This document shows positions 24,122-31,461 of a stretch of 33,541 bases of DNA, in pieces. Source of the DNA: Paracoccus onubensis. Lineage in GTDB: Bacteria > Pseudomonadota > Alphaproteobacteria > Rhodobacterales > Rhodobacteraceae. Each line of letters opens with the position of its first letter. The first letter of the stretch is position 1. The position numbers and the translations under genes were made by a program. The notes beneath the pieces are model-generated. The model had not been told where the DNA came from. It ran no database searches and was given only the letters and a program-made list of their open reading frames with translations. The stretch spans positions 1 through 33,541 of the forward strand of contig NZ_QZCG01000023.1 of the NCBI RefSeq assembly GCF_003591515.1, in the 5' to 3' direction.

Positions 24122-24736
24122 ATGAATCAACATATCCCCGATCCGATCACCAAGCTGGAAGAGCGCGCCAATCGCAAGGCAACCAAGCGTGAGGCCAAAA
24201 AGGCTGAAATCGCTGTCAGCACATTGGATGCCCTGAAACAGCTTGGATACGCCAACACCACATTGCGCGATATCGCGGCGCAATCCGGCATGTCCCTTGG
24301 CAGCCTGACCTATTACTTCACCGACAAGGCAGAGCTGATCACCTATTGCGTACGGATCTATAAGGCCGAGTTCATCGCCCGGGTCCGCGGCTCGGTCATG
24401 AAGGCCAAGGGACGGGATGCGGTAATCGCGGCGCTTGCGGATGAGTTGGTCCGCTCGATGACCGAGGATTTGCCGACGCATCGCCTGTGGTACGACATCC
24501 GCAATCAGGCGATTTTCGACCCCGCCTTCCGCCCTATCGTCGCCGAGATAGAGGCCGCATTGGTCGATACGGTGGCCGATGCGATGCGGGCGGCGGGCCA
24601 CGAGGATACCAGCGCCGCCGCATTCGGCTATGCGGTACTCGACGGGTTGTTCCACTATCTGATGCAGAATCGCGGCGAAGAAACGCAAGAGCAGCTTGCG
24701 GGCAGTTTTGCCGCCGCCCTGCAGCGGTTTTTCTAG
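24122..24736 (+). CDS. TetR/AcrR-family transcriptional regulator
   Basis: A 204-residue one-domain-plus-ligand-domain regulator. The helix-turn-helix lies at about 28-75, with ISVSTLDALKQLGYANTTLRDIA-like residues, then QSGMSLGSLTYYFTDKAELI, the pattern typical of TetR DNA-binding domains. The C-terminal helical domain (about 80-204) would bind the inducer. Residues 12-27 are unusually rich in Lys/Arg/Ala. It starts 16 bases after the ALDH stop and precedes the alkylsulfatase by 59 bases, so it is embedded in the operon and is the natural candidate to bind the palindromes at 18843-18852 and 19002-19034. The inducer might be a fatty alcohol or acyl-CoA; this is inference. Confidence 0.93.
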   Translation: MNQHIPDPITKLEERANRKATKREAKKAEIAVSTLDALKQLGYANTTLRDIAAQSGMSLGSLTYYFTDKAELITYCVRIYKAEFIARVRGSVMKAKGRDAVIAALADELVRSMTEDLPTHRLWYDIRNQAIFDPAFRPIVAEIEAALVDTVADAMRAAGHEDTSAAAFGYAVLDGLFHYLMQNRGEETQEQLAGSFAAALQRFF

Positions 24737-24795
24737 ATTACGCAGCGTGGTGTTCGGGAAACATCCCGCCGTCATGTCTCAGTTCAGGAGGTAAA

Positions 24796-26772
24796 ATGAG
24801 ATTGCATATCATCGCGGCGGCATTCGGGCTGACCGTGGCCGGCGCGGCATTGGCCCAGGACGGGAAAGACGCGACCGGGGCAACGCAGGCAGCCAACGCC
24901 GCCGTTCTTGAAAGCCTGCCGTTCGAGGATCGGCAGTCCTTTGAAGACGCCCGTCGCGGCTTTATCGCGCCCCTGCCCGGGGACGTGATTACCGGCGCGA
25001 GTGGTGCGCCGATCTGGGACCCGGCGAAATTCGCCTTTCTGCAAGAAAATGCCGATGCGCCCGCAACCGTAAATCCCAGCCTGTGGCGACAGTCGCAACT
25101 GGTGAATATCGGCGGGCTGTTCGAAGTCACCGGCGGGATCTATCAGATCCGCAATTACGACCTGTCGAACATGACCGTGATCGAGGGCGATGAGGGCATC
25201 ACCGTCATCGATCCTCTGGTTTCGGCGGAAACAGCGAAGGCGGCGCTTGATCTCTATTACGCCAATCGCGGCGAGAAACCGGTAAAGGCGGTGATCTACA
25301 CCCATAGCCACGCCGATCATTTCGGCGGTGTGCGCGGCGTGGTGGATGAGGCCGATGTGGCGGCGGGAAAGGTGAAAATCTATGCTCCCGAAGGCTTCAT
25401 GGAACATGCCATCGCCGAGAATGTGCTTGCGGGCAACGCCATGGCGCGACGGGCCAGCTATCAGTTCGGCAATCTGCTGCCCCCGGATCCCAGGGGGCAG
25501 GTCGGCTCGGGGCTGGGCACCACCACTGCGGCCGGCGCGATCACCCTGATCCCGCCCACGGATTACATCAGCAAGGACGGGCATCGCGAGACGATCGATG
25601 GTCAGGTCTATGAATTCATGATGGCAAACGGCTCTGAAGCGCCATCGGAATTCGTGTTCTACATGCCGGAACTCAAGGTTCTGAACATGGCCGAGACAGC
25701 GACGCATATGCTGCACAACACCTATACCCTGCGCGGCGCGAAGGTCCGCGATCCGCTTGAATGGTCCAAATACCTGAATGCCGCCATCAAGCGCTGGGGC
25801 GACAAGGTCGAGATCCTGTATAATCAGCATCAATGGCCGGTCTGGGGCAATGCCGAGGCGGTCAGGCATCTGAAACTGCAACGCGACATGTACCGCTTCA
25901 TCCATGATGAAACGCTGCGGCTGGCCAATCACGGCTATACGATGAACCAAATCGCCGAGATGATCGACCTGCCCGACGCCATCGAGAAAAGTTTCTCGAA
26001 CCGTGGCTATTACGGGACGTTCAATCACAATGTCAAAGCGACCTATATGCTGTATCTGGGCTGGTTCGACGGCAATCCCGCCAACCTGAACCCTCTGCCC
26101 CCGGTCGAGACCGCGAAACGCTATGTCGAGGTGATGGGCGGCGCGGATGCGGTGCTGGAACATGGCCGCAAAGCCTATGAGGCGGGCGATTACCGATGGG
26201 TGGCGCAACTGGTCAACAATGTCGTCTATGCCGATCCCGGGAATCAGGCCGCCAGGGATTTGCAGGCGGATGCGCTTGAACAGCTGGGCTATCAGGCGGA
26301 ATCCGGCGTCTGGCGGAACTTCTACCTGTCGGCTGCAAAGGAACTGCGGTACGGCGTCACGGAATTACCCACGCCGAACGCCGTCACGCCCGACACCCTG
26401 CGCGCCATGAGCCTTGATCTCTATTTCGACTACATGGCCGTACGCCTGAATCATCCGAAGGCCGACGGCAGGAAAATCACCCTGAATTTCGTGTTTCCGG
26501 ATGTGGGCAAGAAATACCTTCTGGAACTGGAAAACGGCGTTCTGAACCATTCGGAAGGCGTGCAATCGGATACGGCCGATACCACGATCACGCTTGACCG
26601 GGCGGTGCTGGACGCGATCACTCTGCAGCAGACCACGATGCAGGAGGCCGCGCAGGCCGGCAACGTAAAATTCGAGGGCGATCCCGCGAAGCTGCAAGAG
26701 GTGATGTCGCTGCTGGATACATTCGGGTTCTGGTTCAACATCGCCACGCCGAACCCGGCACCTGCGGAATAA
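24796..26772 (+). CDS. exported SdsA1-type alkylsulfatase
   Basis: A 658-residue class III alkylsulfatase that hydrolyses alkyl sulfates such as dodecyl sulfate to alcohol plus sulfate. Residues 1-21 are a signal peptide (MRLHIIAAAFGLTVAGAALA). The metallo-beta-lactamase domain carries the two-zinc site: His170, His172, Asp174 and His175 in THSHADHFGG, Glu281, Glu300 and His345 in NQHQWPVWG. Each is one position from the zinc ligands I recall for Pseudomonas SdsA1. A helical dimerisation region follows at about 390-530 and an SCP2-like hydrophobic-substrate domain at the C-terminus (about 535-655). I chose the ATG at 24796 because CAGGAGG lies directly upstream; the longer frame runs back into the tetR gene. 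It ends the operon and is followed by a strong terminator. Confidence 0.95.
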   Translation: MRLHIIAAAFGLTVAGAALAQDGKDATGATQAANAAVLESLPFEDRQSFEDARRGFIAPLPGDVITGASGAPIWDPAKFAFLQENADAPATVNPSLWRQSQLVNIGGLFEVTGGIYQIRNYDLSNMTVIEGDEGITVIDPLVSAETAKAALDLYYANRGEKPVKAVIYTHSHADHFGGVRGVVDEADVAAGKVKIYAPEGFMEHAIAENVLAGNAMARRASYQFGNLLPPDPRGQVGSGLGTTTAAGAITLIPPTDYISKDGHRETIDGQVYEFMMANGSEAPSEFVFYMPELKVLNMAETATHMLHNTYTLRGAKVRDPLEWSKYLNAAIKRWGDKVEILYNQHQWPVWGNAEAVRHLKLQRDMYRFIHDETLRLANHGYTMNQIAEMIDLPDAIEKSFSNRGYYGTFNHNVKATYMLYLGWFDGNPANLNPLPPVETAKRYVEVMGGADAVLEHGRKAYEAGDYRWVAQLVNNVVYADPGNQAARDLQADALEQLGYQAESGVWRNFYLSAAKELRYGVTELPTPNAVTPDTLRAMSLDLYFDYMAVRLNHPKADGRKITLNFVFPDVGKKYLLELENGVLNHSEGVQSDTADTTITLDRAVLDAITLQQTTMQEAAQAGNVKFEGDPAKLQEVMSLLDTFGFWFNIATPNPAPAE

Positions 26773-26792
26773 TCACGGGAAGATCGGAACGG

Positions 26793-26830
26793 GCCGGGCT
26801 GGAGATTTCTCTGGCCCGGCTTTTGGTTTT
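26793..26830 (+). terminator. intrinsic terminator of the alkylsulfatase operon
   Basis: Arms starting GCCGGGC and ending GCCCGGC (26793-26820) can pair over 12-13 positions with two G-U pairs and a very small loop (ATTT). TTTTGGTTTT follows at 26821-26830. It begins 21 bases after the alkylsulfatase stop and is the clearest intrinsic terminator in the window. Confidence 0.9.
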
Positions 26831-27170
26831 CGGGAGGAGTATCTCTGACCAAACAGAGCCGGGCAGTGCCCAACCGCGGGTGGGCGCAATGACAAATGTG
26901 GTTTTCACTTTATGGTGCAACTCCGTACGACGCCGGGCCCGCAGGACAACGTCACCAAAGCGCCCGCCCGTCACGCGAATGCGTGCAAAGCACGACGGGG
27001 CGGTCGGGCGCTGCCCGTCATGCAAATGCGTGCAAGGCACGGCGGGCCTTTCGGCCCTTGATTCCGGGCGGGGTTTCCAGAATGACCTATCCCCGGGTTG
27101 CACTTCCAACTCCCCCTGAACCGCGTTAGCTTCGCCTTCAAAATCCAACCGAATGCGAAAGGCAACCGAT
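26831..27170. other. non-coding spacer with several hairpins before udh
   Basis: No convincing gene is present. Short frames on both strands are low-complexity Arg/Pro-rich shadows without ribosome sites. The stretch is rich in inverted repeats: CTCTG-ACCAAA-CAGAG near 26844-26859, a GCCCAACCG/CGGGTGGGC stem near 26868-26885, the tandem 33-base units at 26967-27046, and GGGCC-TTTC-GGCCC at 27044-27057. The last 60 bases hold the leader of the uronate dehydrogenase gene. I saw no known riboswitch. Confidence 0.6.
26967..27046. repeat. two tandem 33-base hairpin-forming repeats
   Basis: Unit 1 (26967-26999) and unit 2 (27014-27046) are the same length, 29 of 33 bases identical, with start points 47 bases apart. 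Each has outer arms CCCGTC and GACGGG (GGCGGG in unit 2) enclosing a CGTGC-AAR-GCACG hairpin. All four differences are transitions. Those in the outer stem and in the small ACGC/GCGT stem exchange a Watson-Crick pair for G-U, and one falls in the AAA/AAG loop. This looks like a REP-type structured element; whether it is dispersed in the genome cannot be told here. Confidence 0.75.
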
Positions 27171-27989
27171 ATGGCGAAACCGTTCAACCGCATCCTGATC
27201 ACCGGCGCGGCAGGCGATCTTGGCGGCAAGCTGCGCGAAGGGCTTGCGCCGCTGGCCAATCATCTGCGGCTTGCCGACCGGATGCCGATCCCGGATTTGC
27301 AGGCGCATGAAGAAGGGCTGACCTTCGATCTGTCCGACGAGGCCGCGACGATCGGCGCCACGCGCGATGTCGATGCCATCGTCCATTTCGGCGGCGCTTC
27401 GCGCGAACGGGTCTGGAACGACGTGCTCGATTCCACCATTCGCGGCAGCTATCATATCTACGAAGGCGCACGGAAACATGGGGTCAAGCGCGTGATCTAT
27501 GCCTCGTCCATCCACGCGGTCGGCTATCACGCCAGCGATTCGCATATCGATACCCAGGCCCCGGTCAGGCCAGACAGCCTTTATGGCGTCTCGAAATGTT
27601 TCGTCGAAGCGCTCAGCAGCCTGTATTGGAACAAGTTCGGGATCGAGACCGCCTGCCTGCGCATCGTCTCGTGTTTTCCGGAGCCGGCGGACCGGCGGAT
27701 GCTGGGATCCTGGCTGAGCTATGATGATTGCATCCGGCTTGTCGCCTCTTGCCTGACAGCGAATTATGTCGGGCACAGCACCATATTCGGCGTCTCGGAC
27801 AATCGCGCAAAACTTGTGGACAATTCGAAAGCCGCGCATCTGGGCTTCGTGCCGCAGGACAGTTCCGAACCCTATCGGGCACAGGTCGAAGCCACGACAG
27901 AGCCGCTGGATCACATGGCCGCGACGACCCGCCATCTGGGAGGCTGGTTCGTTGATCTGGGCCATCCCGACAATGAGCCCGGGCAATGA
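27171..27989 (+). CDS. udh: uronate dehydrogenase family, NAD-dependent
   Basis: A 272-residue short-chain dehydrogenase-like enzyme that matches the uronate dehydrogenase family (oxidation of galacturonate or glucuronate to the aldaro-lactone with NAD). The NAD motif is TGAAGDLGG (about 11-19). DVDAIVHFGGASRER follows, then the SSIHAVGYH segment where known enzymes have SSNH-x-x-GYY. The catalytic tyrosine and lysine are in RPDSLYGVSKCF, and the RMLGSWLSYDDCIRL block is characteristic. An Ile replaces the Asn of the SSNH motif, so substrate may differ. I chose ATG 27171 (GAAAGG upstream) over a start six codons earlier. The stop overlaps the next gene start as ATGA, so the two act in one operon. 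Confidence 0.85.
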   Translation: MAKPFNRILITGAAGDLGGKLREGLAPLANHLRLADRMPIPDLQAHEEGLTFDLSDEAATIGATRDVDAIVHFGGASRERVWNDVLDSTIRGSYHIYEGARKHGVKRVIYASSIHAVGYHASDSHIDTQAPVRPDSLYGVSKCFVEALSSLYWNKFGIETACLRIVSCFPEPADRRMLGSWLSYDDCIRLVASCLTANYVGHSTIFGVSDNRAKLVDNSKAAHLGFVPQDSSEPYRAQVEATTEPLDHMAATTRHLGGWFVDLGHPDNEPGQ

Positions 27990-29191
27990 GCGAAAGCCGT
28001 GACGTCATCGTCATCGGCGGGGCCGTCATCGGCTCGGCAGTGGCCTATTATCTGACTGCCAATCCCGATTTCGCCGGCTCGGTCCTCGTCATCGAACGCG
28101 ATCCGACCTATGCGAATGCCTCGACCGCTCTGTCTTCCTCCTCGATCCGCACGCAATTCTCGAACGAGATCAATGTCCGGATGAGCCAATACGGTTTCGA
28201 GGTCATTCAGGAATTTTCCTCGATGATGGCGGCGGGCGATCACCGGCCTGATCTGAACTTCCATCCGGGCGGCTACCTGTTCATGGCCAGCACGGAAGAT
28301 GGCGTGGAAACCCTGCGCGAAAAGCACCGGGTGCAGCGGGCATGCGGCGCCGATGTGATCCTGTGGACGCCCGAGGAACTGGCCCATGCCTTCCCCCATC
28401 TGCGCGTGGATGACATTCTGCTGGCGTCATATGGCCGTTCGGGCGAGGGATGGTTCGACAATATGGGCATGATGCAGGGCTTCAAGGCCCGGGCCCGGGC
28501 GCAGGGCGCGGAATATCTGAGTGATGAGGTCACAGCGATCGGCCATGACGGGCAAAGGGCGGGTTCGGTCACGCTGAAATCCGGGCGGCAGATCAATGCC
28601 GGATGGATCGTCAATGCCTCGGGTCCCCGGGCAGCACTGACCGCGCGGATGGCAGGGCTTGATATCCCGGTCGAGCCGCGCAAGCGAACCTCTTTCGTGT
28701 TCGATTGCGCCCGCTCGCCCGAAGGCAGCGCGCGGGTCAATGACGGGCGCCTGCCGCTGATGGTGGATGTCTCTGGCGTCTATTGCCGCCCCGAGGGCCG
28801 CTATTTCCTGACCGGCGCGCCGCCGCACAATGATGTGGCCGTCGATCCCGATGATTTCGAACCCCGCTACGAGGAATTCGAGGATATCATCTGGCCCGCG
28901 CTTGCCGCCCGCTCGGAAGCTTTCGAGGCGATCAAGCCCGTGAACCAATGGGCAGGGCATTACGCCTTCAACGTTCTGGATCATAACCTGATCCTTGGAC
29001 CGAATCCGCAGATGCCGAATTTCATCTTTGCGAACGGGTTCTCGGGTCACGGGCTGCAACAGGCCCCGGCCACCGGGCGCGGCGTATCGGAACTGATCGT
29101 TTACGGCGGTTTCCGTACGCTTGACCTGTCTGAACTTGGCTTCGAACGGGTTCTGGAAAATCGCCCTTTCCTGGAGAAAGTGGTTATCTAG
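27986..29191 (+). CDS. FAD-dependent oxidoreductase, DAO/FOXRED1-like
   Basis: A 401-residue flavoprotein of the D-amino-acid oxidase superfamily. The FAD dinucleotide motif is VIVIGGAVIGSAVAYYL (about 7-23), with VLVIERD as the ribose-binding end. SSIRTQFSNEINVRMSQYG (about 51-69) is the mark of the FOXRED1-like subgroup, and the C-terminal NFIFANGFSGHGLQQAP block closes the FAD site. Related bacterial enzymes oxidise amino or N-methyl acids, but the substrate here is unknown. The start overlaps the udh stop by four bases, and the gene ends in a convergent junction with an inverted repeat at 29199-29230. The coupling to udh suggests a sugar-acid or amino-sugar-acid substrate; this is inference. 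Confidence 0.88.
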   Translation: MSESRDVIVIGGAVIGSAVAYYLTANPDFAGSVLVIERDPTYANASTALSSSSIRTQFSNEINVRMSQYGFEVIQEFSSMMAAGDHRPDLNFHPGGYLFMASTEDGVETLREKHRVQRACGADVILWTPEELAHAFPHLRVDDILLASYGRSGEGWFDNMGMMQGFKARARAQGAEYLSDEVTAIGHDGQRAGSVTLKSGRQINAGWIVNASGPRAALTARMAGLDIPVEPRKRTSFVFDCARSPEGSARVNDGRLPLMVDVSGVYCRPEGRYFLTGAPPHNDVAVDPDDFEPRYEEFEDIIWPALAARSEAFEAIKPVNQWAGHYAFNVLDHNLILGPNPQMPNFIFANGFSGHGLQQAPATGRGVSELIVYGGFRTLDLSELGFERVLENRPFLEKVVI

Positions 29192-29198
29192 GACATGC

Positions 29199-29230
29199 GC
29201 AGGCGATCAAGCTTTACGCATATCGCCTGC
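29199..29230. terminator. inverted repeat at a convergent gene junction
   Basis: Perfect 9-base arms GCAGGCGAT (29199-29207) and ATCGCCTGC (29222-29230) separated by 14 bases lie between the stop codons of two convergent genes. There is no clear T-run on either side, so it may slow or end transcription in both directions but is not a textbook intrinsic terminator. Confidence 0.5.
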
Positions 29231-29251
29231 CGCCGCCGGCCGCCCGGTATC

Positions 29252-30475
29252 TCAAAGCGCCTGCCCGTTCAGCAGCCTTGGCATCGGATCCACCGACAGT
29301 CCCGCCGCCTGCCGCATGAAGCGCCGCCGCAGGCCCGGGATTGCCGTGACCGCGCCCATGCCCGCGCCCCGCAAAGCGGCAACCACCGGATTTTCACTTG
29401 CGAACAGCCGGTTCACCGTATCCATTCCCAATGCAAGGCTGGTCGCGTCGAACCGGCGCCATTGCTGATACCGCTCAAGCACATCCACGGCGCCGATATC
29501 CTCGCCGCGCCGCGCCGCCTCGACGATCACCTGCGCAAGCGCCGCGACGTCGCGTAGCCCGAGATTCAGCCCCTGCCCGGCAATCGGATGCACCCCATGC
29601 GCCGCATCGCCGACCAATGCGATCCGAGGGGCTGTATAGGATTCCGCCAGGGACAGGCTCAGCGGATAGGAAAAACGCTGCCCTGCCAATGCGATCTTGC
29701 CCATGAAACCGCCAAACCGGGGTTCCAGCACCCGCAGGAACTCGTCATCGGGCAGGGATTTGATCGCTCCGGCATTGGCATCCGTTTCCGACCAGACCAC
29801 GCTGCTGCGATTGCCCGGCAGAGGCAGAATCGCCAGCGGGCCGGTCGTCATGAAATACTGATGCGCGATGCCTTCATGCGGCAATTCATGATCGATCGCG
29901 GCGACAAGCGCTGTCTGCCCGTAATCCCATCCCTGACGCGCGATGCCTGCCCGCCGCGCCACGCCCGAACCGCGCCCGTCTGCCCCGATCAGCAATTGCG
30001 CCGTGATCTGCCGGTCATCAGACAGGCCGGCGGTGACATGCGCCGCCCCGATCTCCTGCGAGATGACCGAAACACCCGGCATATGCGTGACGGAACCATC
30101 CATTCCCGTCAGAAGCGCACGGTAAAGGAAACGATCCTCCAGCATGTAACCAACCGGGCCTTCCTCGATCTCGGCGCTGTCGAAATGCAGGAAAAACGGG
30201 GCGGCCCCCTCTCCGGGCTGCCCCTGCGACGCCTTGACCTCGCGGATGGGCTGACTTTCGCCCTCCAGCCCGCCCCATAATCCAAGCGCCCGCAACAACC
30301 GCTGCGAGGCCACGGCAAGCGCATAGGCGCGCCCGTCGAATTCATCCGCTGCCCGCGCATCGGCAGGCCGCGGGTCGATCACGGCCACGCGCAGCCCCGC
30401 CCCGGCAAGAGCAAGCGCCAATGCGGGGCCGTTCAGCCCGCCGCCCGCGATCACGATGTCAAAATCAGTCGTCAT
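29252..30475 (-). CDS. UbiH/COQ6-family FAD hydroxylase
   Basis: A 407-residue FAD-dependent aromatic hydroxylase of the UbiH/UbiF/VisC/COQ6 family, which hydroxylates the ring of ubiquinone precursors at the inner membrane. The FAD motif is IVIAGGGLNGPALALALA (about 7-24). The middle LLIGADGRGSGVARRAGI block corresponds to the conserved DG motif of these hydroxylases, and the hallmark GDAAHGVHPIAGQGLNLGLRD lies near 283-303. I chose ATG 30475 (MTTDFD); a GTG three codons upstream is possible, and neither has a good ribosome site. It follows a YeeZ-like gene by 38 bases on the same strand. Which ring position it modifies cannot be told from the sequence. Confidence 0.9.
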   Translation of the reverse strand: MTTDFDIVIAGGGLNGPALALALAGAGLRVAVIDPRPADARAADEFDGRAYALAVASQRLLRALGLWGGLEGESQPIREVKASQGQPGEGAAPFFLHFDSAEIEEGPVGYMLEDRFLYRALLTGMDGSVTHMPGVSVISQEIGAAHVTAGLSDDRQITAQLLIGADGRGSGVARRAGIARQGWDYGQTALVAAIDHELPHEGIAHQYFMTTGPLAILPLPGNRSSVVWSETDANAGAIKSLPDDEFLRVLEPRFGGFMGKIALAGQRFSYPLSLSLAESYTAPRIALVGDAAHGVHPIAGQGLNLGLRDVAALAQVIVEAARRGEDIGAVDVLERYQQWRRFDATSLALGMDTVNRLFASENPVVAALRGAGMGAVTAIPGLRRRFMRQAAGLSVDPMPRLLNGQAL

Positions 30476-30513
30476 GCGCGGCACTCATGCATGGCACACG
30501 GGCAAAAGCAATG

Positions 30514-31371
30514 TCACCCGTCGCCCTCCGCTTCAAGGATCGCGGCAAGGCCGCTGCGATAATCGGGGTATTTCAGCGTGATGCCCAGATCGCGCTTGAT
30601 CCGTATATTCGAAACCCGTTTGCTTTCGGCATAGAAAGAACGCGCCATCGGCCCCAGATCGGCCTCTTCGAAAGGCACGGCCGGAGGAATCGGCATGCCC
30701 AGCATCTCGGCGGCACAGGCGATGATATCCTGCGGCGGGGCAGGATCGTCATCGCACAGATTATAGATCGCCCCGGCTTCGGGGGCATTGATCGACGCCA
30801 TCAGAATCCGGGCAATATCCTCGGCATGGATCCGCGAAAATACCTGTCCCGGCTTGACAATCCGCCACGCCGTGCCGTTTCGCAGCTTGGCAAAGGGCCC
30901 CCGTCCCGGACCGTAGATTCCCGCCAGCCGGAAGATATGCAAGGGCAGGTCGTGCCTGTCTGCCAATGCCTGCCAGTCATGCTCCGCATCAACCCGCATC
31001 CGGCCGCGGGCAGTCGAGGGCGCAAGCGCGCTGTCTTCATCGACCCAGCCGCCGCCCCGATCGCCATAAACCCCGGTCGTGGAAAGATAGCCCAGCCAGC
31101 GGGGCCGCGCCTGTGCCAGCTTTTCGGCGAAATCCGTCAGCACCGGATCACCGCCTTCCGCGGGCGCCGCGGAAACAAGGATGGCATCGGCGCGGGTAAC
31201 GGCCTCGCGGAGTTCGGCTTCCTGCCCCGGCCACAGCAAGGGCAAGGCTCCGGCAGCCGCGACGCGATCCGGGTGGTTTCTGGTGGTGCCGGTGACCCGC
31301 CACCCCTGCGAGATCGCGACGGGTGTCAGATAAGCGGCGGTATAGCCATGACCGAAGATCAGCATTTCCAT
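30514..31371 (-). CDS. YeeZ-like NAD(P)-binding SDR-family protein
   Basis: A 285-residue atypical short-chain dehydrogenase of the YeeZ group. The nucleotide-binding motif is MLIFGHGYTAAYL (about 3-15), a GxGYxA form. The middle reads GYLSTTGVYGDRGGGWVDED, as in YeeZ-like proteins, with a Tyr in TGVYGD but no standard YxxxK. IFRLAGIYGPGRGP follows near 165-178, then FSRIHAEDIARIL. The C-terminal KRVSNIRIKRDLGITLKYPDY is also typical. The biochemical role of this group is not established. It is divergent from amn (90-base spacer) and precedes the UbiH-family gene. Confidence 0.85.
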   Translation of the reverse strand: MEMLIFGHGYTAAYLTPVAISQGWRVTGTTRNHPDRVAAAGALPLLWPGQEAELREAVTRADAILVSAAPAEGGDPVLTDFAEKLAQARPRWLGYLSTTGVYGDRGGGWVDEDSALAPSTARGRMRVDAEHDWQALADRHDLPLHIFRLAGIYGPGRGPFAKLRNGTAWRIVKPGQVFSRIHAEDIARILMASINAPEAGAIYNLCDDDPAPPQDIIACAAEMLGMPIPPAVPFEEADLGPMARSFYAESKRVSNIRIKRDLGITLKYPDYRSGLAAILEAEGDG

Positions 31372-31461
31372 GACATCAGCCTAACGCCCGCGGCAAAGCT
31401 GCGCCAGACGCTTGCTTGTCGCAGACAGGGCGGGCAGGGTTGCGGAAAAGAGGTTGAAAAA

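Noticed and set aside
24755..24768. Hairpin CGGGA-AACA-TCCCG between tetR and the alkylsulfatase gene
   Set aside because: Only a five-base stem and no T-run; too weak to call a terminator or operator.
24487..24795. A 103-codon upstream extension of the alkylsulfatase frame
   Set aside because: It lies inside tetR in another frame; the signal peptide and an AGGAGG site place the start at 24796.
26735..27259. Minus-strand 174-codon frame and plus-strand 77-98-codon frames in the spacer before udh
   Set aside because: Arg/Pro-rich readings through hairpin repeats, without ribosome sites; they cross a strong terminator or the start of udh. Treated as non-coding.
30421..31461. A 347-codon upstream extension of the amn frame
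   Set aside because: It runs antisense through the UbiH-family and YeeZ-like genes; the conserved Amn sequence begins at the ATG at 31462 with a good ribosome site.
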